A DNA stretch of 64,000 nt from Typha latifolia (Eukaryota; Streptophyta; Magnoliopsida; Poales; Typhaceae). This document shows positions 9,971 to 20,947 of this stretch, in pieces. The DNA is taken from contig CM034100.1 in assembly GCA_019914945.1 (NCBI GenBank), forward strand, positions 10,303,096 through 10,367,095, read 5' to 3'. The notes under the pieces are model-generated. The model made no database searches. It saw only the letters and a list, made by a program, of their open reading frames with translations, and was not told where the DNA came from. How positions within the stretch are numbered: position 1 is the stretch's first letter; each line of letters opens with the position of its first letter. The translations under genes were made by a program, and so were the position numbers.

Positions 9971-10960
9971 ACAAAACTGCATTTCAGACTCTGGACAGGC
10001 ATTACGAGTTCCTTGTGATGCCTTTTAGTCTCACCAATGCTCTAGCTACCTTTCAAGGCCTCATGAATGATATATTTTGGCCTCTCTTGCGAAGGTATGT
10101 CTTAGTATTTTTTGACGACATTTTGGTGTATAGCAAGACTGAATTGGAGCATTAGCAGCATTTAGAGGATGTGCTAAATTTGTTGAAACTAAACCAATTA
10201 AGAATCAAGAAGTCCAAGTGCCTATGGGGAGTACCATAAGTGGAGTATTTAGGCCACATTATTTCAGCGGATGGTATAGCGGCAGATCCTCAAAAGGTTG
10301 CATATATCCGGATATTATCGATGCTTCATCACCGGATATGGCAAGATTTCTGCTACTCTCACTTTTTTGTTAAAGAAGGACTCTTTTAGATGGACGGATG
10401 AAGCCACTTCAGCCTTTGAAAAACTAAAAATAGCAATGATGACGGTACCTGTTCTAGCGCTACCGGATTTCACCAAAGAGTTCATTGTGTCGCGTCGGGT
10501 GTTAGCATATGAGCTGTACTAATACAAGGAGGACGTCCCATTGCCTATCTTAGTAAGGCTTTGATACAAAAATCTCAACAATTATCGACTTGAGAGAGAG
10601 AGATGTTAGCAATTCTGCATGCAGTGACAAAGTGGAGGCCTTATTTGATCGGTAGACGATTCATTATACGAACTAATCAAAGGAGTCTTCCATACTTCAT
10701 GGGACAACGTACACACACTCCGGCACAGTAGAGATGGGTCACAAAATTGTTGCGGTATGATTATAAAATACAATACAAGAAGGGAACGGAAAATAAAGCG
10801 ACGGATGCACTATCGCGCCAACCTGGTACCGCCGAGCTTGCAGCCTATACAACTCCTACCTTTCCCTTCCTTGGTGAGCTGAGGTATGCATGTACATCTG
10901 ACCCAAATATTTTGAGAAAATTAAGATGGTTTGCTGCTGGACTGCGGATGTATTTGAGTG
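9971..10960 (+). pseudogene. Second RT/RNase H copy within B1
   Basis: Begins abruptly at an RT segment equivalent to [13 protein letters not shown], then the [19 protein letters not shown] region, [10 protein letters not shown] (about 10107-10137), a gap, and RNase H (FRWTDEATSAFEKLK about 10387, KKGTENKATDALSRQPG about 10778). Stops are numerous. It ends at 11010 in the integrase zinc-finger region, where B2 inserted. The same frame content resumes at 16690, so this copy and the 16690-20930 piece belong together. Confidence 0.75.
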
Positions 10961-11010
10961 CCTACAAATGAAAGATTGCGACAGAAATTGTTGGAGCACT
11001 TTCACCATAC

Positions 11011-11905
11011 TAATACACTTTGTTAGGATCTTTTATTATTGCATTAGTTGTTTATTTTCATTAAAATAAAATATAGGTCACGTTCGAACACAGGTGGAGT
11101 CACGTTGGAACGCTTGTGAACCCTTGTGAACACCTTGTGAACGCCTTGAGAACACTTGTGAACGCCCGCGTTTGTGAACACCTTGTGAATGCATTTGTGA
11201 ATTCTCGTGTTTGAACGACTTGTGAACGCCTGTGTCATGTTCGCAAATCCAGTGAAGGGGCTTTTTGAGTGCGTTCGAATGTGATCAGGCGCGTTCAAAC
11301 GTGATCGGGTTAATTCGAACGCGATCGATGGGAATCCTCTAGAATTAGGATTTTATATTGTTCTAGGATTTGTTAGCTTGCCTGTATAACTATGTGGATG
11401 GCAATCAACTTCATAATGGAATTGGATTCTTGATTTCTTGCCTCCTATCTTCTCTCTAGACTCCTCCCTCCTCCCTCTTCATCATCCTTCCACCTCTACT
11501 GTTGGCAAGGTTTCTCCTCACTTCTAATCTCCCTCATCTGTTGAATCATCCCTCTTCTTTGGGATCTCGACCACTTCGTTCCCTTCGTCTACTTTCCTAA
11601 ATCACTTCCACAATCTACCCTCATCTCCATACCGATCCATAACCCTAACATCCACTCCACCCGTCACCACCACCATCACCCACGTTATTCCATATTTTTG
11701 TCCCCGGCTATATTTTGAATCGTGAAGGTCATAAATATGAAAGTTGTAGATTACGAAGTTATAGATCCAACCCGATTCGTAATTTTATGACTATCGGAGA
11801 ATATCTGATGAATAGTTTTCCTCGATTGCGCGGACTGATTTCTGTAATAAATTCAGATCTTAAAGGAATCTTAGCATAGCCTATCTTTGGTTTCAGATCT
11901 TATCA
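11011..11905 (+). repeat. B2 5' LTR
   Basis: An 895-bp LTR from TAATACACTTTG (TGATACACTT in other copies) to TCTTATCA, followed by a weakened primer site, TTGGTATCTGAG (11908-11919). U3 holds about a dozen TTGTGAACGCC-like half-sites spaced about 10-12 bp apart (11100-11250). The region then runs through a TATA-like TGTATAACTATG near 11383 into a CT-rich leader. Confidence 0.9.
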
Positions 11906-11943
11906 AATTGGTATCTGAGTAGGCAAACCTCAGACCTCCATTA

Positions 11944-13707
11944 ATGGTTGAAACAATGAAGATGACATCAACAAGGAGACCTATGGAGAGCACACCGACA
12001 AGGAAGGACTCAATGCACGATGATCCTAACCGTGAGGCCGATTCCTTTGGAGCGACCATGGCAGGAACGAGTCAACCAACGTCCATGGGTTCGAATATGG
12101 ATGAACTAAGAGGCATGTTCCAAACATTGTTACATAGAGTTGACAACATACAAAATGATCACAATGAATTTATGGAATATGTCGTGAATCGATTGAGTTC
12201 GTCATCTCGTCAACAACGAATGGAGTTTTAAGAAGGACCAGTGCTGGGACCCCATAGAACCGATACCCCACAGGTCCAAGTGCGTCATATGAGTGTCAAT
12301 GATCTCCTCCCACCTATGCCTTCACATCATCCCCCACCTCCGTTACAAAACCCAATACTGGCGGTAGTGGAACCCACGAAGCGTGCCGCACCGATGCGCT
12401 TCGTCGATGAGGAGGATTGGCACTATGAGGATGAGGTTGATCCCTATGGAGATGGTGATGGACATGCTCGAGGATTTAGAGAAGGTGATCAACATGCAGA
12501 AAGATTTAGACCTGAACCAAGAATCTTTCGCGAACCCAACAATGCTATTCGGGGGAGAACTGCACGCTTGGACTTTTCAAAATTCCAAGGCAGTTATCCA
12601 ACGGATTGGGTGTTTCAAGTTGAACAATATTTTGATTGGCAAGGTTTAGCAAAAGATACAAAAGTCCAGATGGCAAGCTTCCAACTCCAAGGAACGGCAT
12701 TGCATTGGTATAGGTCGGTTATTCGTGGTGATGGATTTACTGGATGGGCTGATTTTTGTAGGAGGATTACACACAGATTTGGGACAGCGACATATGAAGA
12801 TTTTGCTGCCACATTAAGCAAGATGGTTCAAAGGACTACCGTATTGGAGTACCAAGCTGAGTTTGAAAGAGTTAGTAGTCGTTGTGAGCCACCGTGGCTC
12901 GAATGTACATTGATGAGTATATTTATTTCAGGGCTGCGAGAGGAGATACAAGCGGATGTTCGTGCTCTATGTCCTACTACTCTTAAGGAGGCCTTTGAGA
13001 AGGTCGTGAGGATGGAACAAAAGCATAGGGCTCTAAAGATGGCAGCGAAAATCAATTGGGGCAACCGAGATAGGCGGTTTGCACCTAGAACGTCGATTGG
13101 AAATTCTACGGTTTCAAAAACAGTGGCTGCGACTACTAAACCACGACCACATTTGAGACCTTCTTTCAACGTTAGTGGAGGCACAAGACCCCCTGTTCAA
13201 ACTCTCACACCTATCCAGGTGGAGGAGCGAAGAGCGAAGGGCCTTTGCTTTCGATATGATGAGCATTTCACCCCCGGTCATCGGTTTTCTAAACCGATTG
13301 AGAGCATGATGCTTATCGATGGTCCTGTGGAGGATGATGAGGTAGTTGATGATGGAGAGTGTCCAGAGGAGACCAATGAGGAGACTACGGTGGAGGGCGT
13401 GGAGGAGGATATCCAAGCTAAAATATCGATGCATGCATATTCGGGTACTTCCGCACCGAGGACGTTACGAGTAGACGAACTCGTTAGAAAACATTGTGTG
13501 CACATCCTCATCGATTTGGGGAGTACATACAAGTTTCTAGACGAGAGGCTAGTGATGAGATTGGGTTTGGATGCCAAACCGACTATGGGGTTTGACGTTG
13601 CTATTGGAGACGGCACGAAGCTTAGGGCGAAGAGCTTACATCGCCAAGTCTGTATACGGGTGCAAGGACACGACATTCTGTTGGCGCTACGAGGAGCGGA
13701 CATTTAA
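11944..13707 (+). pseudogene. gag: B2 gag-protease
   Basis: One frame of 588 codons from ATG 11944 with a single internal stop at 12229-12231 (TAA for CAA). Domains in order are an N-terminal MVETMKMTSTRRPME start, a proline-rich linker, the retrotransposon gag core (DWVFQVEQYFDW to EKVVRMEQKHRALKM), a zinc knuckle with its second cysteine changed to tyrosine (CFRYDEHFTPGHRF, also lacking the last cysteine), and an aspartic protease with LIDLGSTYKFLD where DSGST or DTGST is expected. The frame stops at GADI, where about 46 bp are missing compared with B1. The loss of zinc ligands and of the protease serine/threonine context suggests an inactive protein. Confidence 0.8.
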
Positions 13708-13789
13708 TTTTTGAAGCATGTGGATGAAATATAAACAAGGAAACAAAGATGTGTGACTTGATGGTGTTCGGACTTCGCCGATTCCTACG

Positions 13790-14770
13790 ATGCAGCCTAT
13801 GGTCGGGCTGCTTGGTGCGTATGATTTGACCTATCTTTTTCAGTTAGGACGAGCAGGAGATGAGCCTCAAACGAGTTCAGGTATTATCATTGAATTGTCT
13901 AATCTATTAGATAACTTTTCTGGACTGTTTGAGGAGCTGCAGGAGTTGCCACCGAGGAGGCTGGCGGACCATCGCATAGAGATAGTACCCGGGGTTGCAC
14001 CGGCAAACGTGAGGCCATTTCGGTATCCACATGTGCAAAAAGAAGTTATCTCAATGATGGTAGCTAAGATGTTGGAGCAAGGCCTTATACAACCAAGTCA
14101 TAGCTCATACTCATCCCCTGTGCTTTTGGTGCGAAGAAAAGATGGGACATGGCGTTTTTGTGTCGACTATCGAGCATTAAACACTTTTACCGTCAAGGAT
14201 CAGTATCCTATTTCAGTTATCGAGGAGTTGCTGGACGAGCTTGCAGGGGTCACTATATTTAGTAAGCTTAACTTGAGGGCCGGGTATCATCAAATTAGAG
14301 TTCACCCGGCGGATGTGCATAAAATTGCATTTCGGACTCCGGACGGGCATTATGAGTTCCAAGTGATGCCTTTTGGTCTCACCAATGCTCCAGCTACCTT
14401 TCAAGGCCTTATGAATGATATATTTCGGCCTCTCTTACGAAAGTATATCTTGGTATTTTTTGACGATATTTTGGTGTATAGCAGGACTAAATTGGAGCAT
14501 TGGCGGCATTTTGAGAACGTGCTGAATTTGTTGGAACAAAACCAATTGAAGATCAAGAAGTCCAAGTGCCTATGGAGAGTACCGAAGGTGGAGTATTTAG
14601 GCCACATCATTTCAGCAGATGGTGTAGCGGCAGATCCTCAAAAGGTTGCATGTATGACTACTTGGCCTATTCCTACTACTACCACTAGATTGAGAGGATT
14701 TTTGGGGCTGACTAGTTATTATCGTCGATTCATCTTAGCAAGATCGCTGCTCCTCTCACTTCTTTGTTGA
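13790..14770 (+). CDS. pol: B2 reverse transcriptase ORF
   Basis: An open frame of 326 codons, the best preserved RT in the window. Visible motifs in order are RKDGTWRFCVDYRALN (about residue 117), LRAGYHQIRVHP (about 165), [19 protein letters not shown] (about 200), the catalytic [10 protein letters not shown] (about 230) and YLGHIISADGVAADPQK (about 272). It ends [15 protein letters not shown], where a small deletion shifts it out of frame with RNase H. Catalytic aspartates are present. The ATG used is internal to the former gag-pol, so there is no independent start signal. Confidence 0.8.
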   Translation: MQPMVGLLGAYDLTYLFQLGRAGDEPQTSSGIIIELSNLLDNFSGLFEELQELPPRRLADHRIEIVPGVAPANVRPFRYPHVQKEVISMMVAKMLEQGLIQPSHSSYSSPVLLVRRKDGTWRFCVDYRALNTFTVKDQYPISVIEELLDELAGVTIFSKLNLRAGYHQIRVHPADVHKIAFRTPDGHYEFQVMPFGLTNAPATFQGLMNDIFRPLLRKYILVFFDDILVYSRTKLEHWRHFENVLNLLEQNQLKIKKSKCLWRVPKVEYLGHIISADGVAADPQKVACMTTWPIPTTTTRLRGFLGLTSYYRRFILARSLLLSLLC

Positions 14771-15327
14771 AGGACTCTTTTAGATGGATGGATGAAGCCA
14801 CTTTAGCCTTTGAAAAATTAGAAACAGCAATGATGACGGCACCCATTCTAGCGCTACCAGACTTCACCAAAGAATTCATTGTTGAGTGTGATGCATCGGG
14901 TGTTGGCATAGGAACAGTACTAATGCAAGAAGGACATCCTATTGCCTATCTTAGCAAGGCTTTATCGCAAAAATATCAACAATTATCGACTTATGTGAGA
15001 GAGAGATTGGCAATTCTGCATGCGGTGTTAAAGTGGAGGCCTTATTTGATCGGTAGACGATTCATTATCCGAACTGATCAAAGGAGCCTTCCATACTTTA
15101 TGGGACAGTGCATACACACTCCGGCACAGCAGCAATGGGTCACAAAATTGTTGGCGTATGATTATGAAATTCAATACAAGAAGGGAACGGAAAATAGAGC
15201 GACGGATGCACTATCGCGCCAACCCGATACCGCCGAGCTTGCAGTCTATTCATCTCCTACCTTTCCCTTTCTTGATGATCTGAGGTATGCATGTACATCT
15301 GACCCAGATATTTCGAGATTGTTGTAG
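14764..15327 (+). CDS. B2 RNase H fragment
   Basis: An open frame of 187 codons overlapping the RT end by 7 bp. It contains the connection segment (FRWMDEATLAFEKLE), RNase H motifs [14 protein letters not shown] (first Asp), IAYLSKALS, and the RERLAILHAVLKWRPYL helix with the catalytic Glu, followed by FIIRTDQRSLPY and KKGTENRATDALSRQPD. It reads into the linker before integrase and stops at 15327. The integrase that should follow is deleted. Confidence 0.75.
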   Translation: MLKDSFRWMDEATLAFEKLETAMMTAPILALPDFTKEFIVECDASGVGIGTVLMQEGHPIAYLSKALSQKYQQLSTYVRERLAILHAVLKWRPYLIGRRFIIRTDQRSLPYFMGQCIHTPAQQQWVTKLLAYDYEIQYKKGTENRATDALSRQPDTAELAVYSSPTFPFLDDLRYACTSDPDISRLL

Positions 15328-15403
15328 GAGGTGATGGATGATGCGGAGAGCGATCCCGAGTTGGAGAATCGAGGCATTTTGTTGCTGGACCGTGGATGCA
15401 TTT

Positions 15404-15747
15404 AGGTGTTGGAGCGTATTGGTCCAGTCGCTAATCGTTTGGAGCTACTGGAGGGGTCGAGAGTGCACCCTGTCTTTCATGTTTCATTATTGAGAGAGTA
15501 CATTAGAGATCATGAGATTGTTGGATTAGTTCTATTGGAGCCATTGGAGGATATAGAAATCGTAGAGCCAGTTCGAGTACTTGCTAGACGCCGACGAAGA
15601 CATGATACCAAATTGGAGATAGAGATTCTAGTTGAGTGGCTTGGCAAGCCATCTGATGAGACGACATGGGAGTTGGAGACTGATATCTTAGAGCGTTTTC
15701 CTGACTTTTCACCTCGAGGGCAAGGTGGAGGAAGCGTGGTGGGCTGA
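15404..15747 (+). pseudogene. B2 C-terminal chromodomain-type tail
   Basis: Starts in the middle of the integrase C-terminal region (LERIGPVANRLEL, VHPVFHVSLLR). It continues to a chromodomain-like end, LEIEILVEWLGKPSDETTWELE, which defines the element as a chromovirus. In the family this module directs integration toward particular chromatin. The upstream zinc finger and DDE core are missing, so the fragment has no catalytic function. Confidence 0.75.
15726..15744 (+). other. B2 polypurine-tract region resembling tRNA-iMet
   Basis: GGAGGAAGCGTGGTGGGC lies directly before the 3' LTR start at 15745, where the plus-strand primer is expected. GGAAGCGTGGTGGGC (15730-15744) is identical, from memory, to 15 nt just 5' of the anticodon of plant initiator tRNA-Met. 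Confidence 0.6.
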
Positions 15748-16684
15748 TATACTTTGTAGGATTTTTTCTTATTGCATTAGGTGTTTATTTTTATTAAAAT
15801 AAAATTTCTGTTGGTCACGTTCGAACGCAGGTGGAGTCGCGTTCGAACGCTTGTGAACCCATACGAACACCTTGTGAATGCTTGTGAACGCCTTGAGAAT
15901 GCTTGTGAACGCCTGTGAACGCTTTGTGGATGCCCGCGTTTGTGAACGCCTTGTGAGCGCGTTTGTGAACGCCTACGTTCGAACAACTTGTGCACGCCTA
16001 TGTCGCGTTCGCAAATCTAGAGAAGGTGCTTTTTGAGTGCGTTTGAACGCGATCGGGCGCTTTCGAACGCGATCGACGGGAATCTTCTAGAATTAGGATT
16101 TCATATTGTTTTACGACTTGTTGGCTAGCCTCTATAAATATGTGGATGGCAACCAACTTAATAATGGAATAAGATTCTTGATTTCTTGCCTCCTATCTTC
16201 ACTCTAGACTCCTCTCTCTTCCCTCTTCACCATCCTTCCACCTCTACCATTGGCAAGGTTTCTCCTCGCTTCTAATCTCCCTCGTCTGTCGAGTCACCCT
16301 TCTTCTTTGGGATCTCGACCACTTCATTCCCTTCGTCTACTTTCCTTAATCACTTCCACAATCCACCCTCATCTCCATACCCATCCATAACCCTAACATC
16401 CACTCCACCCGTCACCACCACCATCACCCACGTTATTCCATATTTTCGTCCCTGCTATATTTTGAATCGGTGAAGGTCATAAATATGAAAGTTGTAGATT
16501 ATGAAGTTATAGATCCAACCCAATTCGTAATTTTATGACTATCTGATGAATAGTTTTTCGCGATTGTGCGGACTAATTTCTGTAATAAATTCAAATCTTG
16601 AAGAATTCTTAGTGTAGCCTATCTTTGGTTCCATATCTTATCAAATTGGTATCAAAGCCTAACAATTGGTATCAGAGCCTAACA
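15745..16684 (+). repeat. B2 3' LTR with two embedded primer sites
   Basis: Normal LTR-B from TGATATACTTTG (15745) to ATCTTATCA (16643), then AATTGGTATCAAAGCCTAAC and AATTGGTATCAGAGCCTAACA (16644-16684). The target duplication CATAC follows only after these units, so the integrated terminus included them. U3 has TTCGAACGC and TGTGAACGCC repeats (15815-16075) ahead of CTCTATAAATATG (16130-16142). Confidence 0.9.
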
Positions 16685-16689
16685 CATAC

Positions 16690-17775
16690 TCTAGAGGCTG
16701 GTCATGAGGGTGTCTTGAGGACCTATAGGAGGATATCTCAGAATTGCACGTGGCTAGAATTGAGGCGAGATGTGAGAAGTCTTGTCCGTTCTTGCGAAGT
16801 CTGTTAAAAGGCTAAGGTAACCATATTCAAACCGGCCAGATTACTATAGCCTTTACCTATACCAGACAGTGTTTGGGAAGACATTTTTATGGATTTCATA
16901 GACGGTCTTCCACTGGTACGTGGTTATTCTATTATCTTTATGGTGGTTGACAGATTGAGCAAGTATGCACATTTTTCGACATTGTCACATCCGTTTTCAA
17001 CCAAGTCGGTGGCTGAAATTTTTGTTAGAGATGTTGCTTGGTTACATGGCATGCCACGCACGATTGTCTCAGATCGTGATGGTGTATTTATGAGTAACTT
17101 TTGGATTGAGTTTTTTAGATTGTAAGGCACTCGATTGAACTTCAGTTCAGCCTACCATCCACAGACGGATGGCCAAACCGAGGTAGTCAATCGAGGCATT
17201 GAGCAGCACTTGAGATGCTTTGTCAGAGAGATGCCGAGACGATGGTTGGAGTTCTTACCATGGGCGGAGTGGTCCTACAACATTGCCTCACATAGCAGCA
17301 TTGGCATGACTCCATTTGAGATGGTATATGGACGCACGGCTCCGACGTTATGCGCTTATGATCTAGTGGCATCTGCAGAGCATACGGAGGTGTACTTAGC
17401 TGTGATGGATAGAGATGCCACATTGAGGAGATTGCGCGCTCATCTTAAACTTGCTCAAAACCGCATGAAGCAAGTTTATGATCGTAGCCATAGGGAGCAG
17501 GAGTTCGACATCGACAATTGGGTGTTTGTGAGGGTGCAGCCGCCGTATCGACAGGTGACCTTACGTCCGATGCATAACCAAAAGTTAGCACATCGCTACG
17601 TTGGTCTGTTTCGGGTGTTGGAGCGTATTGGTCCAGTTGCATATCGTTTGGAGCTGCCAGAGGGGTCGAGAGTGTATCCTATTTTTCATGCTTCATTGTT
17701 GAGAGAGCGCATTGGAGATCATGAGATTGTTGGATCGATTCTACCGAAGGCATTGGAGGAGATAGAGATCGTAGA
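16690..17775 (+). pseudogene. B1 integrase (second copy)
   Basis: Resumes after B2 at GHEGVLRTYRRISQNC. It carries the zinc-finger CEVC, core residues in MDFIDGLPL (first Asp), IVSDRDGVF (second Asp) and DGQTEVVNRG (Glu), then the C-terminal MTPFEMVYGRTAPTL and RIGPVAYRLELPEGSRV. Stops occur at 16804 and 17123 (TAA after EFFRL, where CAG or CAA is expected). All three catalytic acids are still readable. The frame is cut at 17775 by C1. Confidence 0.8.
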
Positions 17776-17788
17776 TGTAATAACCCAA

Positions 17789-17792
<4 letters not shown>

Positions 17793-17831
<39 letters not shown>
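17793..17831 (+). repeat. Poly(A) run
   Basis: 39 consecutive A residues after the C1 start. The matching places in C2 (41459-41471) and C3 (53023-53030) hold shorter T runs on the + strand, so the run length is variable and prone to slippage. Confidence 0.95.
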
Positions 17832-17833
<2 letters not shown>

Positions 17834-18408
17834 ATTATTAAGATTTCTGCACTGCATGGCACGAGCTGTCGTGCCATGCAGTGGCAACGGAGATGGGCGC
17901 CACGCGCCCCAAGCGCTGGCCCGCCAACCCGGCCGAGCCGCCCGGCGCGGTGGGCCCCCGCCGCCGCCGCCGCCCTTCCTCTCCACCGCCTCTCTCTCCC
18001 CTTTTCTTTCTCTCTCTCTCTCTTTTTCTTTCGAGCTCTCTTTGACCTTTCTCTACTTCTCTCTCTCTCAAACACTCTCTCTCTCTACCGCCGCCGCCAC
18101 CTCCCCTAGCTCAGGTGAGCCTCCTCCCTCCCTCCCTCTCTCTTTCTCCCTCTCTCTCTCTCTCCACCTCTCTCTCTCTATTTCTCTTTTCCTCCTTGTC
18201 GGCTTCCTCTCGGAACCGCCGGAGGATTGAGCCGTCGGCGAGAGGGCGGCGGCCGAGTGGCCACCGGCGCCGCACCCCTCCCCCATGGCCCAACCCTCTT
18301 CTTCCTTTTTCTTTCTTCTTCTTCTTCTTCTTCTTCTTCTTCTCTTTCTCCTTCCTCTCCTCCTCCTCCTTCTTCCCTTCTCTCCTCGGGCTGCACCCTG
18401 CAAGTGGT

Positions 18409-18535
18409 GCTGGGCTCGGCCCAGCGCCCTTGCAGCGCCAGGCGCTGGGCTCGGCCCAGCGCCCTTGCAGCGCCAGGCGCTGGGCTCGGCCCAGCGCCCT
18501 TGCGGCGCCAGCGCCTGGGGCTCGGCCCGGCGCCT
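18409..18535 (+). repeat. GC-rich tandem palindrome in C1
   Basis: About three and a half copies of a 35-36 bp unit containing GCGCTGGGCTCGGCCCAGCGC, a 9-bp perfect stem with a 3-nt loop, joined by CCTTGCAGCGCCAG. The third copy is followed by a degraded one (GCGCCTGGGGCTCGGCCCGGCGCC). It should form strong hairpins in RNA or single-stranded DNA. Confidence 0.88.
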
Positions 18536-20764
18536 TGTTGCTGCATGGTGTCGGGCCGAGCCCAAGACTATAAAAAATATATATATATATATATATGTGC
18601 ACAATTAGTTTAGCTTAGTTAATTTAATGTGTTTAAGTTGTACAAATTAAATACAATCATATCATAGTTAGTATATCATTCTAATTATATCATGTTTAGT
18701 AAAATACCCGCAATATAAATTATTATTTTAATCCTAAGTAGGTAATAGTAATTATTAGGTTATATACGTATATTCTTACGTAATTATTTGCAAGTAACTT
18801 AATTCTTATTTTCTTAATTATCAAAGAGAATAATAGACAGATAAAATATATTTTAAATACACTATTAAATAATATAATTATGGTTAATAAATAACGAACC
18901 AAATATAGAAATGAAGAGTACATACTTACAACAAGAAACCTGTCTTTTTGTCGGGTTAATTTTAATTAATAAAAAGACCGACATAATTGTTACAAATAAT
19001 TTCAGATCCCGACCCCCCCCGTTCAAGACCCTGTGGACTTAGCTATCGAGGCTTGATCGTTATCGTAACAGCGTGAACGAGTGGTGGTTTGGTATTTGCC
19101 GTGGTGTGAGTAGTCTTATCCCTTAGATCCCTTTCTCAAATTAGAATATATTATATATTATGTACATGCATGTTTTGGCCTCCAGCATGATTATATGACT
19201 TTATCTAGAGATGATTACAGTCGAGCATATTGTTATCATGCATATAATTAGGTTGATCTTGGATATCAGTATGATGATAATAAATAGAGATGATGAGATA
19301 TGATTATACTATTCTGATTTTATACCGAGATGATCTCTAGCATGAGTGTGCTTGTGATAGACTAGCATGAGTATGCATGTGTTGACTATATAGTTGGAGA
19401 CTACATTGCATCATTTTTCTCTTGATTCCTATTCCACCTAAATTCCTGTTATGCATTGACTTGTTATCTTACTGGATATATGCATATGATTTATCATTTA
19501 AAAAGGAAAGCATGAAATGTGATTGATAGGATAGTTGATAGAAAGCGTGAGGATACCCGAGTGGGCGCGAGGGTTAGGACGCGCTTGGTGGATGATTGAT
19601 CGCTCGACATGGTCGCGATCCTGTTGGCCTTACGTCCGAGGTCGTTAGTCTGTGTGCGCAGCAGACATTCGGACACATGCCGTTCGCTAGGGCATATGTG
19701 GCGAGTTATCCTCACGAGATTTCTATCAGCTAGAGGGGTGCCCGGTCTGGATGGATGTTGATACCCTAGCGGATGGCAGGGTATGATTATATTTGAGATA
19801 CTCCTTGTGGATGGCAGAGTATGCTCTGAGCCTTCGGGCATGATGTTGAGACCGGGTACCGGGTGTTGACTGTGCACAGTGGTCTAGTATGATGCTATTA
19901 TACCGAGATGTCGGTGATGATCGTGATGTTGAGAAATGCATATGATTTCATTTTTATCCGACATACCTGATTATTGAGTGGTCAATATACATCATATATG
20001 ATTGTATCTGATATCATAGCATTGTCATAGTCGGCATGCATCATGTGTCATATTTGATAGAGAGTTATGATGATCATATGACGTGGTGACCTATTTATTC
20101 ATTGTCGAGGATTATGTATTTTTATCAATTATGACATGACATGTTATCTATGTTTCATTTATGTAGTATTGATGACACATTCATTTACTCATTCATAACA
20201 TGATACTCTTTCTGATTCATATTATCCAAGTACTTGATTTACTCTCTGTTTGGCTTCACTGATTCGGGGTAAGGTCTATTCACTGAGCCTTTTGCTCATG
20301 ACTCTCTTGTTTTCTCCCTTCCAAAAACCCAGGTGAACGAGAGGAGCAGGATACTCCCTTAGAGGTTTTGCCGGTGAGTGAGGAGTAGAGGGTGGTTAGT
20401 GTTTTCTGCTAGATGAGTTATCTTATCCAATGTACTAGTGGACATCCTCCAAAGTGTATCTGTATCCTTGTCTTATATTTTAGCAGGTGACATTGTACTT
20501 GTATAATTTTGTATAATCTACTGTTGTGGATATATAGTTGTGAAAAGCTCTTGATGATGTGTTGTGGCCTGTGTAGGGCCCATGTAGAGTTACTTGTATG
20601 CTGTTGACAGTTAGACTTGAGTTATTCTTAATTTAGAGGTTGTGGATAAAATTATGATGTTGCTACAGGTTTATTTTGATTGTTGGTATCTAACCAAATG
20701 GTCAGGTGCTATGCACGTGCCGTGTGGGCTCGTGTCATGCACGTGTTTAGAGTTGGGTGTCACA

Positions 20765-20930
20765 GTAGAGCTAGTTCGAGTACTGGCTAGATGCCGACGA
20801 TGACATGGTATCAGATTGGAGATGGAGATTCTAGTTGAGTTGCTTGGCAAGCCATTTGATGAGGCGACATGGGAGTTGGAGATTGATATCTTGGAGCGTT
20901 TCCCCTACATTTCACCTTGAGGGCAAGGTG
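20765..20930 (+). pseudogene. End of B1 chromodomain tail
   Basis: After the C1 target duplication the B1 frame resumes (PVRVLARRRR equivalent; then EILVELLGKPFDEATWELEI). It ends at FSP before the polypurine-tract region GGTGGGGGAAGCATGGTGGGC (20927-20947). The GGAAGCATGGTGGGC segment differs by one base from the B2 version. Confidence 0.7.
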
Positions 20931-20947
20931 GGGGAAGCATGGTGGGC

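Larger units (their letters stand above)
11011..16684 (+). mobile_element. Ty3/gypsy chromovirus B2, integrase-deleted, TSD CATAC
   Basis: Flanked by CATAC at 11006-11010 and 16685-16689 and inserted in B1 integrase sequence. Order: 5' LTR, primer site, gag-protease, RT, RNase H, chromodomain end, polypurine-tract region, 3' LTR. The integrase is missing between about 15330 and 15403. The LTRs have diverged visibly, so the insertion is not recent. The right LTR carries 41 extra bases with two primer-site copies before the target duplication. Confidence 0.92.
17776..20764 (+). mobile_element. C1: ~3 kb solo-LTR-like element, TSD GTAGA
   Basis: Flanked by GTAGA at 17771-17775 and 20765-20769. 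It begins TGTAATAACCCAAGG and ends GGGTGTCACA, giving TG/CA ends and imperfect inverted repeats, so it looks like a single very long LTR. Contents are a 39-base A run, a GC-rich block, CT-rich tracts, GC-palindrome tandem repeats, an AT-rich stretch, and a conserved segment GGGGTAAGGTCTATTCACTGA (about 20267) also found in C2 and C3. No coding region is recognised. Long frames over 17850-18610 are low-complexity translations. It probably derives from a chromovirus with multi-kilobase LTRs. Confidence 0.8.

Noticed and set aside
17850..18613. Several overlapping 100-180 codon frames on both strands
   Set aside because: They translate CT/GA-rich and GC-palindromic low-complexity DNA into Ser/Leu/Arg/Glu runs. 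None is a plausible protein.
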